Of a stretch of 64,000 nucleotides of DNA, positions 53,201 through 63,103 are shown piece after piece. Where the stretch lies: NCBI GenBank assembly GCA_947471745.1, contig CANJKZ010000724.1, forward strand, positions 4,011,501 to 4,075,500. Reading direction: 5' to 3'. Below the pieces are notes generated by a model that had not been told where the DNA came from, ran no database searches, and saw only the letters and a list, made by a program, of their open reading frames with translations. The position numbers and the translations under genes were made by a program. Within the stretch, counting starts at the first letter, position 1; every line of letters begins with the position of its first letter. This DNA is from Closterium sp. Naga37s-1 (taxonomy: Eukaryota; Streptophyta; Zygnematophyceae; Desmidiales; Closteriaceae).

Positions 53201-54848
53201 GTGGTGAGCCCGGAAGCGTGAACGACTGCTCGATGCCCTCCCCCTGACAGAAGGCCCGCAAGAGGTCGGAGGTGAACTCACCACCTCTGTCAGAGTGCAG
53301 ACGCAGGACAGGAAGGTCCTGGCGGAACCTGCGGCGGAGCCGGAGACGAACCGCTCGGATCCAAGGGATCAGGACAGCAGGGACCTCACCCTTGGTGCGC
53401 AAGGGGAAGACCGTGGTGTACCGCAAGTAGTCGTCGACAACCAGCAGAAAGTACCGCTCACCGCCCTGTCCACGAACGCGGGCTGGGCCCCACACGTCCA
53501 GGTGGAGGGTCTGCAGAGGACCCTCTGTCGGGGGAAACGAGGAGGAGTGAGGAGCAGCGCGCTGCCGCCCCTCGACGCAAGGAAGGCAGGGCGGCGCAGG
53601 CAAGGCAGGGAGGGGAGGGAGAGACCTGAGAAGACCAGACACAAGGAGGCGACGGTGCATGCCACGTAGACGTGGCAAGGAGGGGTGACCCAGACGGTGG
53701 TGCCAGAGAAGAGTCTGGTGCGACAAGGAGCGACACTCACAAGGGGAGGCTACCTGACCTGACGCAGACACCTGACCAGTAGCAGCTACCTGAGGAGGCG
53801 CAGTCGTCAGTGTGTAAAGACTCGACCCTGGCCGACGGGTAAACGTGGCCAGGTGGCGGCTAGTCCGGGAGCACGTACAGATTGCCACACGCTGTCCTCC
53901 AGGGGTAAAGGTGTCAACCCACTGGTCCTGGAGAACTGCGTTGCTCACCAAATTCATAGAGAACGAAGGGAGGTGGAAGCCTGTCAGTGAGCCAGACGGA
54001 ACCGCCGGGCACGGAAGCACAGTGGTGGACCGTGCAAGAATTGGGCCCCCTGAGGGGTCAGCCAGAGAGACTACAACAGGTGCAGTGAGTGGTGTGAGTG
54101 CAGTACTGTCACGAAAGAAACACCGGGAAGCACCTGAGTCAAGCGTGAAGGTGTGCAAGGCCTGAGCAGGCGCAGTACCTGAGGAAGCAGACTCGCTAGC
54201 ACCTAAGGCAGCAGCCTCACTAGCTTCTAGAGCAGCAACCTCTATACCGGGGTCGTACTGCACGCACAGGTGACAGTCACGCTCAGCACCACCAGGCAAA
54301 GCAGACATGGCAGTAAGGATGGCGTCATAGTCTAAAGCAAAGTCAGCAACGCCCGACCTAAGCAGCTCAAGCCAGGGGGGGATCTCAGCCTCGTCGCCAA
54401 ACTCTGTGCGCCAGGCGTCAGTCAAATAGGCGAAGCAGCGGGTCTGTGCGTGACCAGGTGTCCCACAGGTCTCACCAGCTCGACAACCTGTGCGAATGAC
54501 GTACGGGCAGCGACCCGGACTCGGAGACGGCCCACGCTGGTAAAGCCACTCACGAAGCTGCCGGGGCGTAAGGGTCGGACGCCGCCGTAGCTGCATCTGG
54601 CCACCGCCAGACACTCCGCACCAAACAGCGCCACAGTGACCGCTACTACGGCCGCCACCACTCCCACTGCTGTCACCACCGCCGTCACCACTCCTACCGG
54701 TACGACAAAGGGAAGTCATGGCGGGCAAGCTAGGAGGAGCGCGACCTCTAGGGCAGTACGGAGTGAAGGCAGTAGCACGAGTAGCAGCAGCAGCAGCAGT
54801 AAGAGCAGCAGGGCGGCGCGCGGCCAGAGCAGGGCGGCGCGCGGCCAC
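50256..54848 (-). CDS. Copia D: nucleocapsid-like region to reverse transcriptase
   Basis: A single open frame of about 1530 codons. Landmarks in order: Cys cluster CPYVIRTGCRAGETCGTPGH, protease FTLDSGASRCFF, pre-integrase WHHRLGHPSL, integrase LHLDVWGPARV, LRLHSDRGGEFT and QNGVAERRIG, then about 400 residues of Gly/Ala repeats (GGAAAGGTGAGGPGAGAVDP type), and reverse transcriptase up to the YGL region. The UBN2-type capsid region seen in C and G is not recognised upstream of the Cys cluster. Confidence 0.82.
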   Translation of the reverse strand: MAARRPALAARRPAALTAAAAATRATAFTPYCPRGRAPPSLPAMTSLCRTGRSGDGGGDSSGSGGGRSSGHCGAVWCGVSGGGQMQLRRRPTLTPRQLREWLYQRGPSPSPGRCPYVIRTGCRAGETCGTPGHAQTRCFAYLTDAWRTEFGDEAEIPPWLELLRSGVADFALDYDAILTAMSALPGGAERDCHLCVQYDPGIEVAALEASEAAALGASESASSGTAPAQALHTFTLDSGASRCFFRDSTALTPLTAPVVVSLADPSGGPILARSTTVLPCPAVPSGSLTGFHLPSFSMNLVSNAVLQDQWVDTFTPGGQRVAICTCSRTSRHLATFTRRPGSSLYTLTTAPPQVAATGQVSASGQVASPCECRSLSHQTLLWHHRLGHPSLPRLRGMHRRLLVSGLLRSLPPLPALPAPPCLPCVEGRQRAAPHSSSFPPTEGPLQTLHLDVWGPARVRGQGGERYFLLVVDDYLRYTTVFPLRTKGEVPAVLIPWIRAVRLRLRRRFRQDLPVLRLHSDRGGEFTSDLLRAFCQGEGIEQSFTLPGSPLQNGVAERRIGLVMEVARTSLIHAAAPHFLWPFAVRYAAQQLNLWPRVSLPETSPTLRWTGEVGDASRFRVWGARALVRDTSADKLSSRTIPCIFLGFVPDASGWQFYHPTSRRVFPSQDVTFDESVPFYRLFPYRTAPLPPPPLFLAPGPPPVDPLPPQGPAPSGVSQVDPPPLAEPVEVTSDSGAAAGGTAGGAASEGAEPAREVLGSAEPGGAEPAAAESRGAEPVREVPGGAEPGGAESACVPLGPVSRRGPVSPQQARGWLASRTRLRSRAAGAACRGGAGSAGVSGPGSARTGGTGAVGTSAAPGAGGVGSGGAAAGGTGAGGPGAGAVDPGVGDPGAGGAGSGGAAAGGTGAGGPGAGAVDPGAGGAESAGVPLGLVSRRGPVSLQQAREWLASRTRLRSRAAGAACRGGARSAGVSSPGGARTGGTGAAGSAPALRAGGVGSGGAAAGGTGAEGPGAGAVDPGVGDPGAGGAVSGGAAAGGPGAGPVDPGVGDREAGGAGSGGAATGGAGAGGSGAAGGAGAGGTAAGVPGAVGPAAGGVGAGGAAAGVAGAGGSGAAGGAGAGGAAAGVTRAGGAAAGGAGAGGSGAAGGAGAAGAGGAAGAGGAAQPRLFFAPPSPSSLPPPDSVLHQVLCLPSSIGLPLQPGSPLPAPSPYTEQPGGLAERREPAPRPVSPVCTGRRVPRLRPPTVPGTHLMALRPSAAPQRVPLPSPLASSLPVVADPETDRFRAEHPTVTRLLATVVTDPSFEFAAASAFVAELVDFAAASRLDYAASLVAESEPVCPPSVGGECALGTDVLEDRQEDLECLAAVAPHLVAMLLAPEGDPDAPDIPTPRSYAEAIAGEYSSQWQTAMDAEMASWKSTCTYIDEVPPPGANIVDGMWIFRVKRPPGSPPVFKARYVAQGFSQREGIDFFQTFSPTPKMTTLRVLLHVAAQRDYELHSLDFSTAFLQGSLHEEIWLRRPPGFTGSFPPGT
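51370..52640 (-). repeat. CTCCAGCAG/CTCCAGCACC repeats in the linker of Copia D
   Basis: About 1.3 kb of short repeats (CCTCCAGCTCCAGC, CAGCAGCACCTCCAGC) plus two larger related blocks (about 51680-52040 and 52110-52460). On the coding strand they give Gly/Ala-rich protein; on the plus strand they give Ser/Thr-rich open frames that are shadows. Confidence 0.8.
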
Positions 54849-54944
54849 AGCAGGGCAGTAGCAGGGAATAGCTCCTAGGGCAGAAGCACCTAGGGCCTTT
54901 TTTTTTCAATTTAAATAATTATTTAATTTTATTTAGGGTTTAGC

Positions 54945-55600
54945 AGGGCGCTGGCGCAGGGCAGGGCGCGGGCGCAGGGCAGGGCGTTGGCGCAGGGCAG
55001 GGCGCTGGCGCAGGGCAGGGCGCTGGCGCAGGCTGCAGCTGCGCGTGACGCGAGGGGCAGCAGAGCGCGACGCGCCGGCTGCCTTAGGGCGCGACGCGCG
55101 GGCTGCAGCAGAGCGCGACGCGCGAGGCAGCAGCGCGCGACTCGTGGGCTGCCTTAGGGCACGACGCGCGGGCTGCAGCAGAGCGCGACGCGCGGGGCAG
55201 CAGCGCGCGACGCGCAGGCTGCCGTAGGGCGCGACGCAGGGCCGCAGCACGGGCGTAGGGCAGGGCGCAGGCGCAGGGCAGGGCGCTAGCGCAGGGCAGG
55301 GCGCTGGCGCAGGGCAGGGCGCTGGCGCAGGGCAGGGCGCTGGTGCAGGGCAGGGCGCTGGCGCAGGGCAGGGCGCTGGCGCAGGGCAGGGCGCTGGTGC
55401 AGGGCAGGGCGCTGGCGCAGGGCAGGGCGCTGGCGCAGGGCAGGGCGCTGGCGCAGGGCAGGGAGCTGGCGCAGGGCAGGGCGCCGGCGCAGGGCAGGGC
55501 GCTGGCGCAGGGCAGGGCGCTGGCGCAGGGCAGGGCGCTGGCGCAGGGCAGGGCGCTGGCGCAGGGCAGGGCGCTGGTGCAGGGTGACGCCAGGCAGGGC
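54945..55600 (-). repeat. Leader minisatellites of Copia D
   Basis: 18-bp units GCGCTGGCGCAGGGCAGG occur about five times at 54945-55030 and about 20 times at 55255-55600. Between them are about two and a half copies of a 70-bp block with GCGACGCGCGGGCTGCAGCA. The arrays lie between the primer site and the coding region. Confidence 0.85.
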
Positions 55601-55909
55601 AGGGCAGGGCGTGCGCTAGACAGCGCGACGCGGGGCAAGGCAGGGCGTGCGCGGGGCAGCGCGACGCAGGGTAGTGGGGTAACGCGGTAACCGCAATCGA
55701 AAGCTAAGTATGGTGGGTCCGAAAAAAAAAAACGGTCCTACGGACCTACTGCTCTGAAACCATGTCAAGATAGCAAGCAGGAATGGTTGCATTGAATGAA
55801 ATGTGGGTACAAGTACTAACCCTAACTTCGGGTTGTACCCCATATGGGCTACCCCATATGGGCTACCCCACTATAGCCTACACAGAACTAACACATATAT
55901 AGTTTGACA

Positions 55910-56240
55910 AAGATTAGTGTTGAAGAATTTCAAACTTTTCTTGTGGATTTGAGTACGGCTCAAAACGGGGAATCCTATCGTCACTCTCGCTTCGCCCACA
56001 TCAATCCTTGCCACGTGTCACACCTCCTGTAATGCCCAACCTTGACAGGTACGTCAACATTTCTCGCGTGACGGGCGGCAAAAGTCCATGATTGATGTGG
56101 CAATGTGGCATCATGACTCCATTGATCACGAATTCGCCTCACAACATGAATCTAGTGTTATTTTCTCGTGACTCGCTAAGCAGCTCACTGGTTAAACACC
56201 ATCCATGCAAAAGAGGGGGGGTCTTATAATCAATTGGGTC
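55910..56240. other. Inner part of element E, non-coding
   Basis: AT-rich sequence without recognisable genes. Short related words GATTGATGTGGCAATGTGGC and CACATCAATCCTTGCCACGT (opposite sense) suggest an internal inverted repeat. Confidence 0.35.
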
Positions 56241-56539
56241 AAAAGTCGGGTCCTCTCCAGGACTGACACAATAAAAGACCCCTGGTCCAGATAAAAGACC
56301 CAATGGGCTTGTATGCGGGGGGGGGGGGAGGGGGGGGGGGGGGTTGGGGGGGGCTTCTAGCCGGGAGATTACGGTATTTATCGAGTCGACTCATGAAGCG
56401 GTGCTTTCCTGTGTTACGTAAACAATCACGAGACTGTTTGGGCTACTACCTGTAACTCATGCGAAGGGAACATGCTACAGTAAGATACACATATAATACT
56501 TCTACGATACTACTATAGTGATCGAACTGCTGAATTGTA

Positions 56540-59500
56540 TAAGTCCTTTATTCTACTTCCAACACTTCCTTCCAATTTTGGAGTTCAATGTTGTCGGTCT
56601 TATCGCTGATGTGGCCGAGTCCAGCTAGTAGCATGCAATACTGGAACTTCGACTGAGTAGTCCGTAGCCATTTCGCTAGTCAGGCAGTAGGCGAGCTGTA
56701 ACTTGCCTTGCTCGATTTCGTTTTTTTTTCACGAAAAAGTAGTGTAGCGAGATGTGTAACCAGACTTGTTTGCGATGTGGATTGCTGACTGATTGTCGCA
56801 AAAGAGTGAGAACTGCGACACATCACTGGTCCTTCCTTGGTTGCGGTGCAGGCGGCGATGAATTCTGCCTCAGCTGACGAAAGTGTAATCAGCTCCTGCT
56901 TGCACGACTGCCAGGAGATAGTACCAACAAGCTCCAGACGGTAGATAAATCCCGTTTGTGAGCGCCTGTTTGCAGTATCACCCGTGTGATCTGCATCTAC
57001 GTAGCTAAGAAGTGACGGCAACGTTTTAGGCGACTTATGATAAGTTAGGCCGATTGTAGGTGTATATACGAAATAGACAGCTGCTTCAAGGTCCCTTAGA
57101 TTTTCCCCCTCAAGTGGCTTAAGGTGTTAAGCGAGCTGGCTAGCAGAAAACAATAGGTCGGGACAGCAGGTAACGGCCGCGAACAAGAGACTACTGAGTA
57201 ACTGCTGATAGCGCGTAATGCCGGCAGCAGACAAGACCTCCGTGTCGGACGATGCGTTGGAACGGTAAGGAGTGGAGGTCGAGGTGGTCGGTAGAGGAAA
57301 GCGTGCGTGACGTTTCTCTGCGCATTTTTCTGTGAGAGATGAATGGAAGACGTTGTCTCTGTGATGTCTAGGCCTAGGTACTGCATCACTGTACTGGAGA
57401 TTGTAAGGGTGAGGTCTGTCTGGAGCTCCCCTTCAAAGTGTCCACACTCTACAGTGTGCCTTTGAGAGCTTGCTCGAGGGTCTTTGGTTCTTTAAGTATT
57501 GTAGAGTTTTGTACAGCGACAGCTAATCCTAGTATCTAAAAGCTAGCCTGATGATAGCGAGTCTGTTCCTCTGTCTCGACACTAGCAGCTTCGTCATCGC
57601 TTTAGGTTCGAAGTTGAACCCGAGGCCTAGACGTTCGCTTTCGCTAGAAGCGGCGGGGATTGGTGTTGTTGCCCTATTATCAGAGAATACGTAGTACACT
57701 TTGGCGTTGACGTCATTGTGGGATCCTCCTCGTCAATTTCGATCGGAACTGAGCAATTATGGGGCGGCATTGGCAGCTGCTGATGCACCCAAGACAGCTT
57801 CTTCCACCGCGTCAGCTTCGTCGGCTTCTGTTGCGAAGGTGCGTGCACCAGTAAATTCAGCTCTCAGGTCTTCACTATTGTTGCGTTGATGCTGCCAGGT
57901 GTTGTATGTGAGTCTTTCGTAGAAAATCACATCACGTGCCGGTACTGTTACTCGATCCTCAACGTCCCAAATCTTCCATGCAGCAACTGCTTCTCAATCC
58001 CGAGATGTATTCCCCAATTTTCCCGTTGTGAAAATCGTCCTGCACGTATATTCAACGGCCGGTACTGCACCATGAATCCGAAGACTCGTAACATTTTTGT
58101 ACTCCCCAGCTATCCTATCCACTCCTTGTATGGTGATGACTTGTTTGGAAGCAACGTGGATGACAGGAGGTTGTGGAGCAGCACGGCTTGGTCCATCACA
58201 AATGGCCACTACCTTGCTGGCAAGCATGTTTCGGTAAGAAGCTTGCGCATGATGGTTTGCAGCATCCTGTTAATCCATTCTGCTACACCCTGATGTTGAT
58301 GCTGGTAAGGCAGGGACTGCAGCTTCTTGTTACCCCTTTCAGCCAGGTGTCAGAAACTAACGAGCAGGAAATGGATGAACTAGCAGCAGGATGGGTACAA
58401 GTACTAGCCCTAAATTGGGTTGTACCCCATATGGGCTACCCCATTACAGCCTACACAACATGCAACATATAAGTTTGACACCAGGTAGTCTTTGAAACGC
58501 TGCGAGAGATACTCAAGAGCCCCATCGGTCTGATAGCTTTTGAGCTTCAGGTTGCTTTCTCGTTCTGCTACTGGTAGCCATGTTAAAAAAACATCGCAGG
58601 CGAGGTCGCGCGATAGTAGAAGAGCGTGCCAAACATATCATTTTGCTGCGTTGATGAAGGTAATCACGTATTTTAGATCCGCTCATCATTCCTTTCGTGG
58701 TATCACTAGTGTGTCGTTGTAAACCTTTTATGAGAAGCTTGTATGCAGGTGGATTGTGATGAGATGGGAATGGTTGCCGAGGAAGGTCTGCTTCGGGACA
58801 CATCGTGCGGATGTGTCGAGGTCGACGAAGTGCCTCCCCACCGGTAAGAAGTAACACATAATTATCCAGCACTCTTGCTCGATTCGTGTTCTACGTCATT
58901 GAACCGATGGGATGCCCTAAACTTTTGTGCCAAATGTCTTCTGATGTTGCATGTCCTGTAGTTCGTCGATAAAGATTCGAGTTCGCGTAGAAGGCGTTGA
59001 AGTTCGTTGGAATCCAATGTGATTTCGTTTTAGCTGTACCATGCCAAGTAGTTGAACTATTAATGACCAAAGGACCAGTTGAGTGAGAAGATGTTGACGG
59101 TAAGGATGGATGCTGTGTTTGTTCTGCTTCTTCCCTACTGGTACTCATTGATTCTGCTGTTGCTTATGAAGTCCCTAATGTTCCTGCTTCTAATGCTATC
59201 GGTGTGACATTTTCGCGTAGGAATCCAAGATGATCCGGTTCGTTATCGAGCTCCTTCAAATGACAGTCCGTCCAAGAACCAAAGGCGAGAATACGGTCGC
59301 TGTCGGCTGAACTCCAATCACGTTCGACGTTAAGTACGTACATGCCTCCTTGCTGTACTGCTCTTACCACGTAAAAACCTCCATTTGAAAAGTATAGTTT
59401 TATCTCCCTGTTCTCATTGTCACATCCCAAGTGCACTCCGCGTCCCATGAGCTGACTCACACTGAAAAGATTGTAGCCGAGCCGATCTCCAACAAGGACT

Positions 59501-59800
59501 TGGGAAAGCTGTATGATTGCATTCATGTCCGGTGACTGAAGAAGAACAGTACGTTGTCCAATACGTTGTCGGGTATATAGCGGCTGATCATTTGCAACTA
59601 TGTTAGTAACCTCTTGATGAATACGCGTCTCGTGTTTGAAGAAGAAACCATTGTTGATGCCTGACGTGCACTTGTGTTGTGCGCAGCAACAGTTAAGAAT
59701 ACGTTAGGGCCGTAGTCTGCACTGGCCACGACATTCGCATAATGAGAATTGACTTCAAGAGTTGTCGAACTCGGAAGTTCTACTCCATCTGCTATGTAGG
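56540..59800 (-). mobile_element. Old Ty1/Copia element F of a different lineage
   Basis: Minus-strand pieces follow Copia order: a gag-protease/pre-integrase region (GYNLFSVSQLMGRGVHLGCD near 59400; DIWHKSLGHPIGSMT near 58900), integrase-region pieces (58870-57990), reverse transcriptase end (MMQYLGLDITETTSSIHLSQ near 57380) and RNase H (YVDADHTGDTANRRSQTGFI, SSAEAEFIAACTATKE near 57000-56850). Base composition is much less GC-rich than in A-D. No LTR pair was found. Heavily broken, so the insertion is old. Confidence 0.7.
58348..58480. mobile_element. Solo LTR of the C/D family inside element F
   Basis: 133 bp, starting TGTCAGAAAC and ending AAGTTTGACA, sharing GGGTACAAGTACTA and TACCCCATATGGGCTACCCC with the LTRs of D. 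It is flanked by the 5-bp duplication CCAGG (58343-58347, 58481-58485). Solo LTRs arise by recombination between the two LTRs of a full element. Confidence 0.9.
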
Positions 59801-60022
59801 TTGGAGGTGAGTGTCAGAACTATATAGTAGGCTGTAGTGGGGCACTCCTTATGGGGTACAGTATTGTTAGGTTTTGCCTATACAAACCTTGTACTCCCCT
59901 GTTTCTAGTCATTCTCGTTTCATACTTTGTGACATGGTTTCGGAGCAGGTTCCCTAGTGGGAACGCTTTTTTTTAGGGCCCACCGTGTTAGTAATTTTTT
60001 TTTTCCTGCCCTGCCTGAAGCG

Positions 60023-61554
60023 TGTCAGAATGTTATCTTATGCTCTAGCCTGTAGTGGGGTGCTCTATAGCGAGTACAACCCTTCTAGGGTTTGCTATTT
60101 GTATCCTCATTCTTGCTAGTGCAATCCTCTTCTTTCTTCTAAACTTTAACATGGTATCAGAGCAGGTCGATCCCCTTGGATCGATCCTGTGGGTGGGCTT
60201 ACCACCTCCTAGCTTCCGCTGCAACTCCTACCACTACACTCGGTGCCGCACGCCCCGTGGCGTGTGGCAGTTTTCTTCCCGCCGTGCGCCCCGAGGCGCG
60301 CGGCGGTTTTCTGCCCGCCGTGCGCCCCGAGGCGCGCGGCGGTTCTCTGCCCGCTGTGCGCCCCGAGGCGCGCGGCGGGCTTCGGCCCCGTCAACCGTCG
60401 CGTCGCCCTCGGGAGGCGCCGCGACGGGCGACGGGGACCCGTTCGTCGCCCCCCGTCGCCCGTCGTGGCCTGCGCGCGGCCCGTACAGGCAGCGCGCGAC
60501 CCGTACGGGCTGCGCCAGGCCAGCCCGCGACCCGTACGGGCTGCGCCAGGCCCGCGCGCGACCCGTATGGGCTGCGCCAGGCCCGCGCGCCACCCGTACG
60601 GGCTGCGCCAGGCCCGCTCGCGGCCCGTACGGGCGGCGCCAGGCCCGCGCGCGGCTCAGGCCGCCTACGCGCGGTTCGGGCGACCCTACCAGGCCCGTGG
60701 TGGGCCCGCTCCTTGCTGCCCCTGCCCTCCCTACTGTCCCCCAGCGCTTCTACTCGTGCCCCACCCCTCCTACTCCCCATTCTCCTGTATTAGGGTTTGG
60801 GGGTGCGGGGTATGGGGGTGCACCCACTGTGTACTGTTCCCTGCTCCTCCTCCTCCTCCGTCTCCCTGTGCTGCAGCTGCCGCTGAGGGGGGGTGGACGT
60901 GTTGGAGCCGGTGGAGTGGTACTAAGGGGGGGTGAAGGGGGAGTGGAGCTAGCGGTGTAGCAGCGGGTATGTGCCAGGGGGGAGTGGGATAGTTTGGGGA
61001 AGCTGAATGGAGGTTGCCGTCGTGTCGCCAGCAGCACCTGTATTCCGGGGACTTCGTCCGGTAGCCCAGTCGTAGCCAGCTGTGCCAGCCGCCCGTGGGT
61101 CCGTTGCTCGTCTGCCGCTACTTTAGCCGCGGGGCCTGTTACTCCTGTATTCCGGGGACTTCGTCCGGTAGCCGCTGTGCCAGTCTGCCTCCTGTTGCCT
61201 GTGTGTCTGCAGCTTCAGCCGTCGCCTCCTATCTCCTCTCCTCTCACTCTCTCTCCTCCTCCTCACTTGCCCGTTGTGACTACCACTAGCTTTGCTCATA
61301 ATTGTGAACTTAAACTATTGCTTCTTGAACTTGTGCTCAGAATGTGTGGTGACATTGTGATCCACCCTGAGCTTGTACTCCTTTGCTTACTATGCTGATT
61401 ACACCCCACTTTGGCTATGGGGGTGTGTCAGAATGTTATCTTATGCTCTAGCCTGTAGTGGGGTGCTCTATAGCGAGTACAACCCTTCTAGGGTTTGCTA
61501 TTTGTATCCTCATTCTTGCTAGTGCAATCCTCTTCTTTCTTCTAAACTTTAACA
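60023..61554 (+). mobile_element. TRIM-like miniature LTR element H
   Basis: Two 129-bp LTRs (60023-60151, 61426-61554), identical by eye, start TGTCAGAATG and end CTTTAACA. The duplication AAGCG lies at 60018-60022 and 61555-61559. Primer site TGGTATCAGAGCAG (60152) and polypurine tract CTATGGGGGTG are both in place. The 1.27-kb interior shows no gag, protease, integrase or reverse transcriptase; it is GC-rich with tandem repeats. A whole, recent, non-coding element that would need proteins supplied by a full-length relative. Confidence 0.88.
60275..60660 (+). repeat. 36-bp and 31-bp tandem repeats inside H
   Basis: Three copies of a 36-bp unit (GCGCCCCGAGGCGCGCGGCG core, 60283-60385), then five copies of a 31-bp unit (CCGTACGGGCTGCGCCAGGC core, 60490-60650). 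Confidence 0.85.
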
Positions 61555-62230
61555 AAGCGCGCATCGCGCTCTGCCCTACTGCCGCCGTAGCGGCCCTACC
61601 CTTTAGGCCCGTCGCGCCTTTAGCGGCCCACCCTGCCGTCGCGGCCCTTAGCGGCCCGCCCTGCCGCCCTGAGCGGCCCGCCATGCCGTCGCCGCCCTTA
61701 GCGGCCCGCCCGCCTCGTCGTCGCGACCCTCCACGGCCCGCCCGCCCCGTCGTCGCGGCCCTCCGCGGCCCGCCCGCCCCGTCGTCGCGGCCCTCCGCGG
61801 CCCGCCCGCCCCGTCGTCGCGGCCCTACCCTACCCTGCCGCGGCCCTGCTTTGTCGCGGCCCTACACTGCAGCAGCCGCCCGGTTGCCGCCCGGCCCTGC
61901 CACCTCGTCGCGACCCCCTGCACTGCCGGCACGTTGCGGCCTCTGCCCTGCCTGAAGCGGCCCTGCCCCTGCAGCCATGTCGCGGCCCTGCTTGTCGCGG
62001 CCCCTGCCCCGCCGGCGCGCCACAGCCCTGCCCCACCAGTTGCGGCCCTTCCACCCATCCCGCTCCTGGTAAGCACACCGCCGCGCCCGCGCCGCCCTGC
62101 CGAGCCACGCCGCCCTGCCGAGCCGCACCGCACTGCCGAGCCGCGCCGCCCTGCCGAGCCGCGCCGCCCTGCCGAGTCGCGCTGTTACTACTGATGTTGC
62201 TGCTAGCACTACTACTCTATTCCCGCTGTC

Positions 62231-62689
62231 ATGGCTACCCCTAATGTACTTACCTTCGATGCTGAGGGTCGAGCGGTTGATTTTGAGGTCTGGGTTGATG
62301 ATCTGCAGCTGTTTCTGCAGTGCGACTCTCGGGACGGAGTCTCACTGTTCGATCACACGTCCGTCGTCTCTATTTCACCTGCTGCCGATGCTGACAGTGT
62401 AGTTCGCTCGCAGTGGACCACGCACGATGCTGCTGCTCGTCTTGCTGTTCGTAGTCACCTGCCGTCTGCTGAGCGCGCGCAATTTAGCCAGTACAAGACG
62501 GCTAAGACGCTCTACGACGCTGTTGTTGCGCGCTACTCCTCCCCTGCCATTGCTGCCCTTAGCCGCCTCATGCTACCGTACCTGTTTCCTGACCTAGCCG
62601 CTTTTGCCACAGTCGCTGACCTCATTACGCACCTCCGCACTAGTGACACCCGCTACCGCGCTGCGCTTCCGCCGGAGTTTTGCGCCGCC

Positions 62690-62725
<36 letters not shown>

Positions 62726-63103
62726 ATGTACATCACCCTCTACTACCTCGTCACCCAGCTCCCTGACTCCCTTCGCTCGGTAAGGGACCACTTCCTCTCC
62801 CTTTGCCCCACCACTCTCACCGTTGATCTCCTCGAGGAGCGCCTTCTTGCAGCTGAGAAGAGTATAGTCGCTGTAGGAGCCTCCCGTGGTGACCCTCGTG
62901 CCCCTTTCTTTGAGGGGTGCTCCTCCGTACCCCTTTTGCTCTCTGTTGCCTGTGCTGCTGCTGTCGACCTCGTTGGCACCGAGTCGATCGGCGCTGCGTC
63001 TGCTCCCAGTGGGAGGCGCCGCAGTGGCAGGGGCAAGGGGGGCAAGGGTGCTGGAGGAGACGTCGGGGGCGGCGGTGGTGGCGGTGGAGGCGGCGGAGGG
63101 GGT
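62231..63103 (+). CDS. Copia G: gag (UBN2-type capsid) part
   Basis: The frame opens MATPNVLTFDAEGRAVDFE. It matches the gag start of element C (FDAEGRPIRFDTWLDDLHLF) and continues with SQYKTAKTLYDAVVARYSSP, YLFPDLAAFATVADLITHLR, YYLVTQLPDSLRSVRDHFLS and a Gly-rich tail. A run of over 30 C residues (62692-62726) lies in the middle, coding prolines. The frame ends where element I begins. Confidence 0.8.
62692..62726 (+). repeat. Poly-C run of over 30 bases
   Basis: An almost uninterrupted C homopolymer inside gag of G. Such a run is unstable in replication and difficult for most sequencing platforms, so its length here may not be accurate. Confidence 0.9.

Larger units (their letters stand above)
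48780..55909 (-). mobile_element. Ty1/Copia element D, young, close relative of C
   Basis: LTRs lie at 48780-48912 (133 bp) and 55763-55909 (147 bp), starting TGTCAAGATAGCAAG. They differ by about one substitution plus a 14-bp duplicated block in the right copy. Flanks are AAGAC and AAGAT, a near-perfect 5-bp duplication. The minus-strand primer site is TGGTTTCAGAGCAG; a polypurine tract (CTATGGGGGTG) precedes the 3' LTR. Parts recognised: leader repeats, nucleocapsid-like Cys cluster, protease, integrase, a long repeat linker, reverse transcriptase, RNase H. It has a small number of breaks. Confidence 0.9.
48640..56376. mobile_element. TIR DNA element E, entered by Copia D
   Basis: Left end TATCGTGATCTCCCGGTTAG and right end (minus strand) TACCGTAATCTCCCGGCTAG form imperfect inverted repeats of about 29 bp that continue with AGAAG and C-rich sequence. 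Both ends begin TA, which may be a 2-bp TA target site as in Tc1/mariner relatives. Without the 7.1-kb insertion of D the element is about 600 bp and non-coding; both halves contain GGGTCYTNTC and AGACCCCTGG words. The right half holds G-runs of up to 15 (56318-56350). Confidence 0.5.
59812..63103 (+). mobile_element. Ty1/Copia element G, 5' half, entered by H and I
   Basis: 5' LTR 59812-59934 (TGTCAGAACTATATAG to TTTGTGACA), then a primer site TGGTTTCGGAGCAG. The leader is interrupted by element H (60023-61554) between AAGCG duplications and continues GC-rich to a gag reading frame at 62231. Gag is cut at 63103 by the long-LTR element I. The rest, if present, lies beyond the window. LTR and gag are of the C/D type. 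Confidence 0.75.

Noticed and set aside
60055-60960. 301- and 230-codon frames inside element H
   Set aside because: They begin inside the LTR and run through GC-rich tandem repeats open in all three frames; no retrotransposon or host domain is seen.
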